Part shown: one piece after another, positions 54,487 to 62,923 of the stretch
Layout: each line of letters opens with the position of its first letter
Position numbering within the stretch: the stretch's first letter is position 1
Source: Hyphomicrobiales bacterium
Lineage (GTDB): Bacteria; Pseudomonadota; Alphaproteobacteria; Rhizobiales; Rhizobiaceae
Direction of reading: 5' to 3'
Length of the DNA stretch: 64,000 bases
Assembly (NCBI GenBank): GCA_900468535.1
Contig: UBTY01000023.1
Coordinates: 153,365 to 217,364, forward strand
Translations under genes and position numbers: made by a program
The notes under the pieces: model-generated
Seen by the model: only the letters and a program-made list of their open reading frames with translations
What the model was told of the DNA's origin: nothing
Databases searched by the model: none

Positions 54487-56505
54487 TCAGTGCGGCGACA
54501 ATCCGCTCGCCAGTCTCACGAGGCGCAGAAACTCGGCGCGGTAGCCGAAGGCATCGAGGCCGCGTGCGTTTTCAGCAAGAGCCGTGACGGCGTCATAGGA
54601 AAAGTCGGTGAGTGCCGGGTCGCCGCGCAATTTCTGCCCGAACGCAGCAACCGCTGTCGAGAAGCGAACATCGACGGGCGCCTTGTCGATCGAAGCTACG
54701 TCGTTGGCATCGGTTATCGGCAAGCTGATCAGCGCGCTCTTGTCTTCATCGGGTTTCTTGTAGCGGATCTTGAGGAATGCCAGTTCGTCGCCCCTATCAG
54801 GCGCTTGTGCGAGCGGTGCGTTTTTCTTGTCCGCGTAGCGGAGGTCGTCGGTAAGCACCGCGGGACTTCCCTTCGGTGTGATCTCGTAAATCGCGGTAAC
54901 GCTGTGGCCGGAACCGATATCGCCGGCATCGACCCGATCATTGTTGAAATCTTCGCGTTTCAACGCGCGCGTCTCGTAGCCGACAAGTCGATATTCGGCG
55001 ATGCGGGCCGGATTGAATTCCATCTGGAACTTCACGTCCTTGGCGATCGGAAAGAGCGCAGCACTTGCCTCTTGCACGAGCGTTTTTTCCGCCTCTGCAA
55101 GCGTGTCGATATAGGCTGCGGTGCCATTGCCATTTTGCGCGAGCGCCTGCATCAGGCCATCGTTGAGATTGCCGCGACCAAAACCCAGCACCGACAGGAA
55201 AATACCGGTCTTGCGCTCGCTTTCGATCAAGGTCTTCAACTGATCGTCGCTCGACGGGCCGACATTGAAATCGCCGTCCGTTGCCAGCATCACGCGATTG
55301 ATGCCGTCTTTGACAAAGGCCGACTTCGCCAGGTCATACGCTGCCTCGATGCCAGCCGCGCCCGCTGTCGATCCGCCAGGTTGCAGACCGTCGATCGCCG
55401 CCAGAATCTTTTGCTTGTCCGAAGCGCTGGTTGGCTCGAGTACGGTTCCGGCGTTGCCGGCGTAGGTGACAATCGATACCTTGTCTTCCGGTCGCAACTT
55501 GTCAACGAGCAGCCGGAAAGCGCTCTTCAGGAGCGGCAGTTTATCTGCCTCATCCATCGATCCGGAAACGTCGATCAGGAAAACGAGATTGGCCGGCGGT
55601 GCTTTCGCGGGAGCAAGATCGTATCCCTTGATCGCGACATGAAGCAGCTCGGTTCCCTTATTCCAGGGTGTCGGCATCACCGTCACGGTTGCCTTGAAAG
55701 GCTGATCGGCAGTGTCAGCTCCCGCCCAGTCATAGGGGAAATAATTGATCATCTCTTCCGTTCGCACAGAAGCCGGTGGGGGCAATTCGCCAGCCATAAG
55801 CGCACGGCGAACAAACGAATAGGAGGCGGTATCCACGTCTGCCGAGAAGGTGGAAACCGGTTCCGCAGCGACCGACTTCACGCCGCTGACCTGGCTCTCA
55901 GGGAACCGCTCGTCACTTTCGGACGTCGGGGTGGCCGCGATCCGTTCGCGGTCCGCTTCGGCCAAACCGGGACGTGCGGGTGCCGCTTGCGCGACGCTCC
56001 GTTTCGCGCCCAGCGCTGCCGGGGCGTCCTTCTTGAGCAGTCCGGAAATCTGATCGGCATTGAAATCGGAGGTCCTGCCTTGTGGAGCCGGCGGCGCCGC
56101 AGGCTCTGCATATTGAGCAGGAGCTTCAGTCTCCACGTCCGAGGGTGACGTTGGCTTCGGCAGCGATTTCACGGCGAGATCCTGAACGCCCCCTGCGGCT
56201 GTCCCGCCAATAGCGCCACCAGAAACGTTGTTACGGCTCAGTTCGATCGCGATAAAGCCGGCGGCTGGCACCAGCAGCAGGGTGGCAATGGCCGAGCTGG
56301 TGAGGAATTTCCTGTTCATGGCAGTGCTCCAAACACGGTTGAGGATGGAGCTTGGACGCGGGCGTTCTTCTTTTCCTTGGGCGAGCGTGGCCGTTTTTTC
56401 CGTGGCGTCGAAGGATTGCAGTGCTGCGCTGAGAGCGCGGGCACGCGCGTCTTCGGAAGCTGACGGCGCTTTCAGATGCGAGAGGGTTTCGAGTTGCTTG
56501 TCCAT
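54487..56505 (-). CDS. von Willebrand factor A domain membrane protein (YfbK-like)
   Basis: 672 residues. One membrane helix at about 66-88 (SSAIATLLLVPAAGFIAIEL), a Pro/Ala-rich low-complexity stretch, a YfbK N-domain (TASYSFVRRALMAGELPP and EEMINYFPYDW), a vWA domain with MIDAS motif DVSGSMDEADKLP, and a C-terminal DUF3520 region. Likely periplasmic with metal-dependent protein binding. It begins 2 bp after the ECF sigma factor gene, so the pair is one unit; it may act in place of an anti-sigma factor (inference). Confidence 0.9.
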   Translation of the reverse strand: MDKQLETLSHLKAPSASEDARARALSAALQSFDATEKTATLAQGKEERPRPSSILNRVWSTAMNRKFLTSSAIATLLLVPAAGFIAIELSRNNVSGGAIGGTAAGGVQDLAVKSLPKPTSPSDVETEAPAQYAEPAAPPAPQGRTSDFNADQISGLLKKDAPAALGAKRSVAQAAPARPGLAEADRERIAATPTSESDERFPESQVSGVKSVAAEPVSTFSADVDTASYSFVRRALMAGELPPPASVRTEEMINYFPYDWAGADTADQPFKATVTVMPTPWNKGTELLHVAIKGYDLAPAKAPPANLVFLIDVSGSMDEADKLPLLKSAFRLLVDKLRPEDKVSIVTYAGNAGTVLEPTSASDKQKILAAIDGLQPGGSTAGAAGIEAAYDLAKSAFVKDGINRVMLATDGDFNVGPSSDDQLKTLIESERKTGIFLSVLGFGRGNLNDGLMQALAQNGNGTAAYIDTLAEAEKTLVQEASAALFPIAKDVKFQMEFNPARIAEYRLVGYETRALKREDFNNDRVDAGDIGSGHSVTAIYEITPKGSPAVLTDDLRYADKKNAPLAQAPDRGDELAFLKIRYKKPDEDKSALISLPITDANDVASIDKAPVDVRFSTAVAAFGQKLRGDPALTDFSYDAVTALAENARGLDAFGYRAEFLRLVRLASGLSPH

Positions 56506-56507
56506 TT

Positions 56508-57164
56508 CTATACCTCCTGCCTGCCGAAGACTGATCTCAACCGTTTGCGGGCCTCGTGGACGTGCCAGGAGACCGTGGATTCCGAGCAGCCCATGATGTC
56601 GGCCGCTTGCGAATGGCTGAGGCCCTCGCCGTAGATCAGCAGCACCGCGTCACATTGCTTGTCGGGCAGGGCACGAACGGCGCCCCAGACTTCGGCGGAG
56701 AGATCGTCGTCAGAGCTGCCGACCGAGACCGGTTCGGACGCAAAGGCGGTGATCCGGCTTGCTTCCCTCAATCCCTTACGCCGATGGTCGCGTGCTGCAT
56801 TGAGCGTCAGCGTGTAGAGCCAGGTTCGAAACCGGCTTGCGCCGTGAAAGCTGCGGATCGCGGCCCCGAGCTTGATGCAGACATCCTGGGAAATATCTTC
56901 CGCATCCGCCGCGTTCCCGCACCAACGCCAGGCGACGGCGTGGATGAAATCATAATTGGCCTCGATGAGCCGTGCGAAGGCATTTCTGTCCCCGGCTCTG
57001 GCCTGCTCGATCAGTTGCGCGTCCAATTCCCTACCCGCTTTTAGCCGCTTCCTTGGTGAGACGTCTCCCGTTTCGAAATCCTTGGGTTGGGCTGCGCATT
57101 TTTTCGCCGGCTTGCAACGGGATGTCCAGTGAGGCTTTCTTACCAGCGTTAGACAACGTTCCAA
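56508..57164 (-). CDS. ECF-type RNA polymerase sigma factor
   Basis: 218 residues as drawn. Region 2 is DFIHAVAWRWCGNAADAEDISQDV and region 4 LPDKQCDAVLLIYGEGLSHS with an HTH MGCSESTVSWHVHEARKRL. The first about 46 residues are basic and not part of the family, so the true start may be later, for example a TTG at 57026 with GGGTAGGG before it. Partner of the vWA protein. Confidence 0.88.
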   Translation of the reverse strand: MERCLTLVRKPHWTSRCKPAKKCAAQPKDFETGDVSPRKRLKAGRELDAQLIEQARAGDRNAFARLIEANYDFIHAVAWRWCGNAADAEDISQDVCIKLGAAIRSFHGASRFRTWLYTLTLNAARDHRRKGLREASRITAFASEPVSVGSSDDDLSAEVWGAVRALPDKQCDAVLLIYGEGLSHSQAADIMGCSESTVSWHVHEARKRLRSVFGRQEV

Positions 57165-57361
57165 TGCTGGCGATTATAGGGAGTTAAAGGATCTAAAAAT
57201 CAGGAAAGGCTGCACATCGCTCGGCGATAGCAACGTTGAAATGTCGATCGAAAATGGGAAATGCTTGAATGGAATTCAGTCAGCTTACAGCCGGGACTAC
57301 GCCAAGAGGGCGGTCGCATAGGGCTGCAATTGCCAGCCCTATGCATTTGTCATGCTCGCGG

Positions 57362-58090
57362 CTAGCGCGAGGCGACGACCATCTTGCAGAGCTTGGTCAA
57401 GCTCGCTTCATAGCCGCCGGAGCGCAAGACGTCCTTGCACTTCACCTTCGCCTTCGCGCGGTCCTCGTTGGTCATGTCATTGATAGCGGCGATTGTTCGC
57501 GGGTTGCCGATCGTGGAGCTTGTATCCGATCCGCCGGAACTGCCGGAGCCCGGACCGGTACCAGTCGTGGTCGTAGTGGCGGGGATACCGAGCATCAGAT
57601 TGAGGAGGGTGTTCCCGCCGGTTCCGACGTTGACCCCAGCCGTGGCCAGTCCCGAACCGCCGACATCGGCATCGACGTCAGCGTTCACGCCGCTCGATCC
57701 GCCAATCGTTGCGTTCGCGTTTGCGGTTGCAAGGCTGCTGCCTCCGACATTCGCATCCACGTCGGCATTGATGCCGTTGGAGCCGCCGACGCTCGCGGTG
57801 GTGTTGACATTCAGACCGCCGGAGCTGCTGCTGCCGCCGACTGTCGTGTTGCTGTTGATGCCGCCGGAGCCGCCGACCGAAGCATTGACGCCGAGGCCGC
57901 CGTTTGACGTCCCGCCGACGTTGGCGTTCACGCCGCTGGCTCCGCCGACGGACACACCAAGACCGCCGCTACTATTGCTTCCGATGCTGATGCCATTCTG
58001 TCCGCCGATATCGAGTGCGTTTGCAGGCGCAGGCAATATGAATGCCATGCAACCAAGCGCGACCGCAGCGGCTGCCGTTTCGTATCTCAT
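57362..58090 (-). CDS. Exported Gly/Ser/Asn-rich repeat protein
   Basis: 242 residues. A Sec signal peptide (RYETAAAAVALGCMAFILPA, then PANA) is followed by about 130 residues of degenerate repeats such as VGGSSGVNADVDAD and VGGTSNGGLGVNAS, rich in Gly, Ser, Asn and Val, and then a compact charged C-terminus (NDMTNEDRAKAKVKCKDVLRSGG). The start at 58090 fits GGAGG six bases upstream. It resembles surface or matrix glycine-rich proteins; function unknown. Two cysteines lie in the C-terminal part. Confidence 0.8.
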   Translation of the reverse strand: MRYETAAAAVALGCMAFILPAPANALDIGGQNGISIGSNSSGGLGVSVGGASGVNANVGGTSNGGLGVNASVGGSGGINSNTTVGGSSSSGGLNVNTTASVGGSNGINADVDANVGGSSLATANANATIGGSSGVNADVDADVGGSGLATAGVNVGTGGNTLLNLMLGIPATTTTTGTGPGSGSSGGSDTSSTIGNPRTIAAINDMTNEDRAKAKVKCKDVLRSGGYEASLTKLCKMVVASR

Positions 58091-58403
58091 CTGATCCTCC
58101 ATAGCTTGTCGCCGGAACCCAATGCTCCGGAGTAACGACGGAGGGCGCGCACTCCTTTGATCGTCAGGGCTACCGAGAGTCGATTTGCCGACTGTCGACC
58201 AACTGCATAGAGAACACATCGGCAAGATCTAATGTTCCCGCAAAATGCGCGTATAGGTTAATTATTTGCGGCGATTGTGCGCCATAATGATACTCTATGA
58301 TTGAATCTGACACCACAGCCGCGGGCGCGGCACATTGAGAACCATCACGGGTTCGAGGCACCAATGACTGTGACCGCCCAGGGCACGCCAATCAATAAAC
58401 AGG
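58091..58403. other. Intergenic region upstream of the Gly-rich gene
   Basis: Should contain the promoter of the Gly-rich protein on the minus strand. No clear promoter or gene recognised. Confidence 0.4.
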
Positions 58404-58440
58404 TAAAAAAACAAAGCGCCCGCCATGGATGACGAGCGCT
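58404..58440 (-). terminator. Terminator of the DUF1127 gene
   Basis: Minus strand: AGCGCTC / GGGCGCT stem (7 bp with one G-U) followed by TTTGTTTTTTT, 27 bp after the DUF1127 stop. Confidence 0.8.
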
Positions 58441-58466
58441 GGAAGATCCTGACTAAGGCAGCAAGA

Positions 58467-58610
58467 TTAGCGAGCTGCGGCTCTTGCGATATATTCGATA
58501 TCGCCACGGGCAATACCGAGGTCGTTGAGCTCGCGGTTGCTCATGCGGCCAAGCTCAGAGACCGTCTGACGGTACTTGCGCCAATTGTTGAAAGAGCGTG
58601 CTACGTTCAT
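58467..58610 (-). CDS. DUF1127 small protein
   Basis: 47 residues: MNVARSFNNWRKYRQTVSE then LGRMSNRELNDLGIARGDIE and YIARAA. This is the DUF1127 (YjiS-like) motif with the conserved LsdrELxDiGlsRxdI pattern. Short DUF1127 proteins of Agrobacterium and other alphaproteobacteria affect phosphate and carbon metabolism and RNA turnover. AAGGGG is seven bases before the ATG and a terminator follows. Intact and of normal length. Confidence 0.93.
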   Translation of the reverse strand: MNVARSFNNWRKYRQTVSELGRMSNRELNDLGIARGDIEYIARAAAR

Positions 58611-58880
58611 GATAATCCCCTTTCCTTGGGTTTTCGAAAGCCAGCTGCCAGTCCTTGGCGCTTCGTTCCTTTCGATGACGCTGATATAAGCTTAGGCCTC
58701 GGGAGTTTGTAGCGCCAAGACGCGATCCCAGCTATGCCGCCCGCGCATATCGACTCGTGGCGGTTGCCGGCAAAGTGGCAGGAAGGGTGCCACAGGTGGA
58801 TGCTTTCTTGCCGCATCATGCTCGCTACTTGCCAGCCGTTGGCTCGACGGCATCGGTGATTGCTTTGTCGTCCGGCCCCT
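58611..58880. other. Intergenic region upstream of DUF1127 gene
   Basis: About 270 bp that should contain the DUF1127 promoter. I see no gene and no convincing -35/-10 pair. Confidence 0.4.
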
Positions 58881-58913
58881 GAAAAGAAAAAAGCCTCGGC
58901 AGATGCGAGGCTT
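58881..58913 (-). terminator. Terminator of the LacI-family gene
   Basis: Minus strand: AAGCCTCG / CGAGGCTT perfect 8-bp stem with a 7-base loop and TTTTTTCTTTT. It lies about 145 bp after the LacI gene stop. Confidence 0.85.
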
Positions 58914-59057
58914 GAGTTTGGCCCCACCGGGGAAATGTGGTGGAGTGCGTGCCTTTTACGGCAGCTATAATGTCGCGAACAGGCCAGAAACCGTCGTTCT
59001 GGTACGGTTTCGGCGAATATTGTTGAGGCCTCTCATGCGCAGGCTTCCAGAATGATC

Positions 59058-60092
59058 TCAGACGCTTTCAGGGACGTGAATGTTGAACGGCAGAAACGTC
59101 TGGCTGGAAATCTGTTCCGCAGGCTCGAGAATCGAAGTGACCATCAACCGGACCAGTTCGGTGCAAAGCGATCCCACTGGTGTTCCGACGACCATTGTGA
59201 CGATGTCGTCCGTTAAGGCCGCGCGAGACTCCGGCGTAAGCTCATTGACAACGATCGCCAGCTTTCCCGCCATGCCCTCCTCTCGAAGCGCCGTGATCGC
59301 TCCCTCCATTCCGCCGCCCGAGACGTAAAAACCAACCAGATCGGGATGCTCCTTCAGCAGGTTGATTGTTGCCTCATGAGTGATCTCGGCCGTCTCAAGG
59401 TTGATGACGGTTTCGACGAGTTCGAACTGCGGGGCATTCTCGCGGAAAAAGGATCGGAAACCGATCTCGCGGAGCTCGTGGCCATGATACCGGTGGCTGC
59501 CAACGAAGCAGGCGACCTTGCCGCCGCTGCGGTTGGCGGTTCGCGCGATGAACCAGGCCGCTGTCCGGCCGACCTTGCTGTTGTTCAGGCCGATGTACCC
59601 GCGCCGAACGCCCCCAGCGAGATCCGACAATAGCGAAAATACTGGAATCCCCCGCTCGCGAAGTTCTTCCACGGCCGCGGCGACGACGGGGTAGTCGGGG
59701 CCAACCATCGCGATTGCCTGGTTGCGATTTGCGAGGACGTGCAACTTCTCTACAATCGCTGCTGGTGTAGCGGATGCCGCGAATTCGATCTGCGGGATGA
59801 TCTTCGCATCAGCATTGCCTGCCGAAGCGGCCTCGATCTCCTTGGAGAGCGACTGATAGAAAGATTGGTTCGGGCGCTGCAACAGAAACCCAAGGCGGCA
59901 GGTTGGGCGATCCTGAAACACGCGCTGCTTGAGCAATGAAACCGCATGATATCCAAGCGATTCCGCAGCCTCGTAGACGCGCCGAGCCGTCTCCTCTCTT
60001 ACGGCATGGCGGCCATTCAACACGCGATCGACTGTCGCCACACTCACTCCCGAAACGTCGGCCAGATCGCGAATTGTTGGTCGCCGTGCCAT
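59058..60092 (-). CDS. LacI-family regulator of the MocDEF-like cluster
   Basis: 344 residues. HTH and hinge: RPTIRDLADVSGVSVATVDR then VLNGRHAVREETARRVYEAAE; the effector domain follows (CRLGFLLQRPNQSFYQSL). ATG 60092 with AAAGG upstream is preferred to a TTG at 60107. It is transcribed away from the desaturase gene across 138 bp, suggesting it controls that operon. The ATVDRVLN recognition helix is of the kind seen in inositol and ribose regulators (family-level impression only). Confidence 0.88.
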   Translation of the reverse strand: MARRPTIRDLADVSGVSVATVDRVLNGRHAVREETARRVYEAAESLGYHAVSLLKQRVFQDRPTCRLGFLLQRPNQSFYQSLSKEIEAASAGNADAKIIPQIEFAASATPAAIVEKLHVLANRNQAIAMVGPDYPVVAAAVEELRERGIPVFSLLSDLAGGVRRGYIGLNNSKVGRTAAWFIARTANRSGGKVACFVGSHRYHGHELREIGFRSFFRENAPQFELVETVINLETAEITHEATINLLKEHPDLVGFYVSGGGMEGAITALREEGMAGKLAIVVNELTPESRAALTDDIVTMVVGTPVGSLCTELVRLMVTSILEPAEQISSQTFLPFNIHVPESV

Positions 60093-60140
60093 GTGTCGCC
60101 TTTGCAAGAATTACATCATTGCGGCGCTCGCCGAATGATA

Positions 60141-60156
60141 GGATTTGATACAATCC
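60141..60156. promoter_or_regulatory. Candidate LacI-family operator of the MocDEF-like operon
   Basis: GGATTTGATACAATCC has perfect 5-bp arms around a 6-bp centre, in the divergent promoter region 74 bp upstream of the desaturase ATG. By pattern only. Confidence 0.35.
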
Positions 60157-60230
60157 ATCAAGGCTGCATTGTGGCTCCGGCAAAGTCAACTTAATCTCCT
60201 TGCATGACCAGTTAGGTCGGGGAGGAGACT

Positions 60231-61322
60231 ATGGTGGTGGCTAGCACAGCAAAGCGTGACTACAGCCTGCTTGGCGAAAGCGGTCGCAAAGCCGTGGAGA
60301 CGGGTCTTGCGGCGGCGGAATGGTATCACACCGATGTCTCGCGCAAGGAGATGAAGGCCCTGATGCAGCGCTCGGATGCGCCGGCGATCAGGGACACCAT
60401 CATCTGGCTGGGCAGCATGGTCGTTTTCGGCGGCCTAGGCGCCTACTTCTGGGGCTCCTGGATCTGTGTGCCCTTCTTCCTCGCATACGGCGTCCTCTAC
60501 GGCTCAGCCTCGGATAGCCGTTGGCATGAGTGCGGCCATGGGACGGCTTTCAAGACGCGCTGGATGAACGATGCGGTCTACCAGGTCGCCTGTTTCATGA
60601 TCATGCGCAATCCGGTCACCTGGCGCTGGAGCCACACGCGTCACCACACGGACACCGTCATTGTCGGTCGTGACCCGGAGATCGCGGTCATGCGGCCGCC
60701 GGACCTGCTGCGCCTTGTCCTGAATTTCTTCGGCTTCCTCGATGTCTATCACGCGCTGATCGATATGTTCCGCAACGCGTTCGGCGTGCTTAGCGCTGCT
60801 GAAAAGACATTCGTGCCTGAAATGGAGCAGGGGAAGGTCATTGTCGTCGCCCGCGTATGGCTTGCCATCTACGTCGCAACGGCCGTGCTTGCCTATGCTC
60901 TCGGCTCTTTCTTGCCGTTCATGCTGATTGGCTTGCCGAGAATCTACGGTGCCTGGCACCATGTTCTCACCGGCCTTCTGCAACATGGCGGACTGGCTGA
61001 CAATGTGATCGATCACCGGCTGAACAGCCGCACGGTCTACATGAACCCGATCAGCCGTTTCATCTATTGGAACATGAACTATCATGTCGAGCATCACATG
61101 TTCCCGATGGTGCCGTATCACGCCCTGCCGAGGCTGCACGCAATGATCAAGCATGATCTGCCGGCGCCCAATCCGTCGATGTGGTCGGGCTACAGGGAAA
61201 TGATACCCGCCTTCCTGCGTCAGCTTCGCTACGAGGACTACTTTCTCAAGCGCGAACTGCCTGAAACGGCGAGACCCTACCGCGAAGAGCTTCACGCCGA
61301 ACTCGCGCCTGCAGCACAATAA
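60231..61322 (+). CDS. Membrane fatty acid desaturase-type hydroxylase (MocD-like)
   Basis: 363 residues. Three histidine boxes of membrane diiron enzymes: HECGH 99-103, HTRHH 135-139, HVEHH 285-289, with two to four membrane helices (about 57-92 and 205-235). Despite the desaturase fold, the following Rieske ferredoxin and reductase match the order mocD-mocE-mocF of Sinorhizobium meliloti, where the set is needed to degrade the rhizopine 3-O-methyl-scyllo-inosamine, probably by O-demethylation. A hydroxylating demethylase is therefore as likely as a lipid desaturase. First gene after the LacI operator region; GGGAGGAGA precedes the ATG. Confidence 0.88.
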   Translation: MVVASTAKRDYSLLGESGRKAVETGLAAAEWYHTDVSRKEMKALMQRSDAPAIRDTIIWLGSMVVFGGLGAYFWGSWICVPFFLAYGVLYGSASDSRWHECGHGTAFKTRWMNDAVYQVACFMIMRNPVTWRWSHTRHHTDTVIVGRDPEIAVMRPPDLLRLVLNFFGFLDVYHALIDMFRNAFGVLSAAEKTFVPEMEQGKVIVVARVWLAIYVATAVLAYALGSFLPFMLIGLPRIYGAWHHVLTGLLQHGGLADNVIDHRLNSRTVYMNPISRFIYWNMNYHVEHHMFPMVPYHALPRLHAMIKHDLPAPNPSMWSGYREMIPAFLRQLRYEDYFLKRELPETARPYREELHAELAPAAQ

Positions 61323-61346
61323 TCAGATCTAGCTCGGGAGGAAAAC

Positions 61347-61661
61347 ATGAGCGGAAACTGGATCGAAGTCTGTGCAACCGATGATATCGACGAGGAGGAC
61401 GTCATTCGGTTTGATCACGATGGCAAGACCTTCGCGGTCTATCGCAGCCCGGACAACCAATTCTTCGCCACCGACGGCTTGTGCACACACGAGCGCATCC
61501 ATCTGGCCGACGGCCTTGTCATGGACGACATCATCGAGTGTCCGAAGCACAACGGGCGTTTCAGCTACAAGACCGGTGAGGCCAAGGGTGCGCCCGTTTG
61601 CGTCGATCTGAAAACCTATCCTGTCAAAGTCGAAGGCGGCGCCGTTTTCATCGCGGTGTAG
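61347..61661 (+). CDS. Rieske-type [2Fe-2S] ferredoxin (MocE-like)
   Basis: 104 residues. Rieske ligands Cys46 and His48 (CTHERIHLADG) and Cys65 and His68 (ECPKHNGRF) bind a [2Fe-2S] cluster. It carries electrons from the reductase encoded next to the diiron enzyme before it. GGGAGG ribosome binding site. Length is normal for bacterial Rieske ferredoxins. Confidence 0.93.
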   Translation: MSGNWIEVCATDDIDEEDVIRFDHDGKTFAVYRSPDNQFFATDGLCTHERIHLADGLVMDDIIECPKHNGRFSYKTGEAKGAPVCVDLKTYPVKVEGGAVFIAV

Positions 61662-61670
61662 GAGGACGCC

Positions 61671-62897
61671 ATGTCTCACTTCGTCATTATCGGAGCCGGC
61701 GAATGCGGCGCGCGCGCTGCCTTCGCGCTTCGGGAAAAGGGTTTCCAGGGCACGGTTACGCTTGTTGGAACGGAGCCCTTCGTGCCATACGAACGTCCGC
61801 CGCTCTCGAAGTCCAGCCTATCGGAATTGCAGGAACCGAAGTTCGTTGCTGCGAAGGAAAAATACGAGGAGTCGGGCATCGAACTGTTGACCGGCGTTGA
61901 TGCGGTCGCCGTCGATGTTGAAAAGAAGTCGGTCTCCTTGTCGAGCGGACGGGAGATTGCTTACGACAAACTGCTGATCGCGACGGGTGCCAGCGCCCGT
62001 CGCTTGCCCGGGATGTCTGTTCAAAGCCGTCATATCATGTCCCTTCGGACGCACCATGATGCACTCGCCATCCGTCGTTACCTCGAGCCAGGCAAGCATG
62101 TCCTCATCATCGGCGGTGGGTTTATCGGCCTGGAGGTCGCTGCGACGGCCCGTTCGCTCGGGGCGCACGCGACGCTTGTCGAAGGGCTGGAGCGGGTACT
62201 GAAGCGGGGCGTGCCCCAAGAGATCGCCGAAGTCATTTCTGCGCGTCACGCTTTGGAGGGTGTTGATCTGAGGTGTGGCGTCGCCATCGTCAAGGTCGAG
62301 GAGAGTGACACAGGCGTCGCTGTCGAATTGGCGACCGGCGAGATATTGGAGGCTGATCTCGTTCTGGTCGGCATAGGCGCGTCGCCGAACACCGAACTTG
62401 CTCAGCGCGCGGGCCTTGTCATTGAAAATGGAATAGCTGTCGACGAGTATCTGCAAACGTCTACGGCCGATGTGTTCGCAGCGGGGGATTGCTGCTCGTT
62501 TCCTTTGGCGCTCTACGACGGCCGCAGGATACGGCTGGAATCCTGGCGCAACGCCCAGGAGCAAGGCACTCTCGCGGCGGCAAACATGATGGGCGCCAGC
62601 CAGCCGATTACTTCCGTGCCATGGTTCTGGTCGGATCAGTATGATCTGACGCTCCAGATCGCTGGTCTGGCCGAAGGCGCGGTTACCCATCTGCGCCGGG
62701 AGCTCGGCGAAGGTTCGTTCATCGTCTTTCACCTCGACGCAGATGGCAGATTGCTTGCCGCGAGTGGCGTCGGTCCCGGCAACGCCGTCGCGCGCGACAT
62801 CAGGCTTGCCGAGATGCTGATCGCCGCACGGGCCCGGCCGGATCCTGCTGCGCTGGTTACGCCTAACGTCAAGCTCAAGTCTCTCCTGGCGGCCTAG
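61671..62897 (+). CDS. NAD(P)H-ferredoxin reductase, FAD-dependent (MocF-like)
   Basis: 408 residues. FAD motif IIGAGECGARAAFALREKG at the N-terminus, NAD motif IIGGGFIGLEVAATARSLG near 145, and VFAAGDCCSFP near 268, with a reductase C-terminal domain. It belongs to the rubredoxin/putidaredoxin reductase group that serves oxygenases. Nine bp after the ferredoxin gene; together with it forms the electron chain for the diiron enzyme. Confidence 0.92.
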   Translation: MSHFVIIGAGECGARAAFALREKGFQGTVTLVGTEPFVPYERPPLSKSSLSELQEPKFVAAKEKYEESGIELLTGVDAVAVDVEKKSVSLSSGREIAYDKLLIATGASARRLPGMSVQSRHIMSLRTHHDALAIRRYLEPGKHVLIIGGGFIGLEVAATARSLGAHATLVEGLERVLKRGVPQEIAEVISARHALEGVDLRCGVAIVKVEESDTGVAVELATGEILEADLVLVGIGASPNTELAQRAGLVIENGIAVDEYLQTSTADVFAAGDCCSFPLALYDGRRIRLESWRNAQEQGTLAAANMMGASQPITSVPWFWSDQYDLTLQIAGLAEGAVTHLRRELGEGSFIVFHLDADGRLLAASGVGPGNAVARDIRLAEMLIAARARPDPAALVTPNVKLKSLLAA

Positions 62898-62923
62898 CTG
62901 TCTCCCATTCTGAGGATTCGAAT

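Noticed and set aside
54412..56148. Long 578-codon open frame on the plus strand
   Set aside because: It is the antisense shadow of the vWA protein gene, which has clear domains and correct composition.
57435..58094. 219-codon Pro-rich plus-strand frame
   Set aside because: Antisense of the Gly/Ser-rich exported protein.
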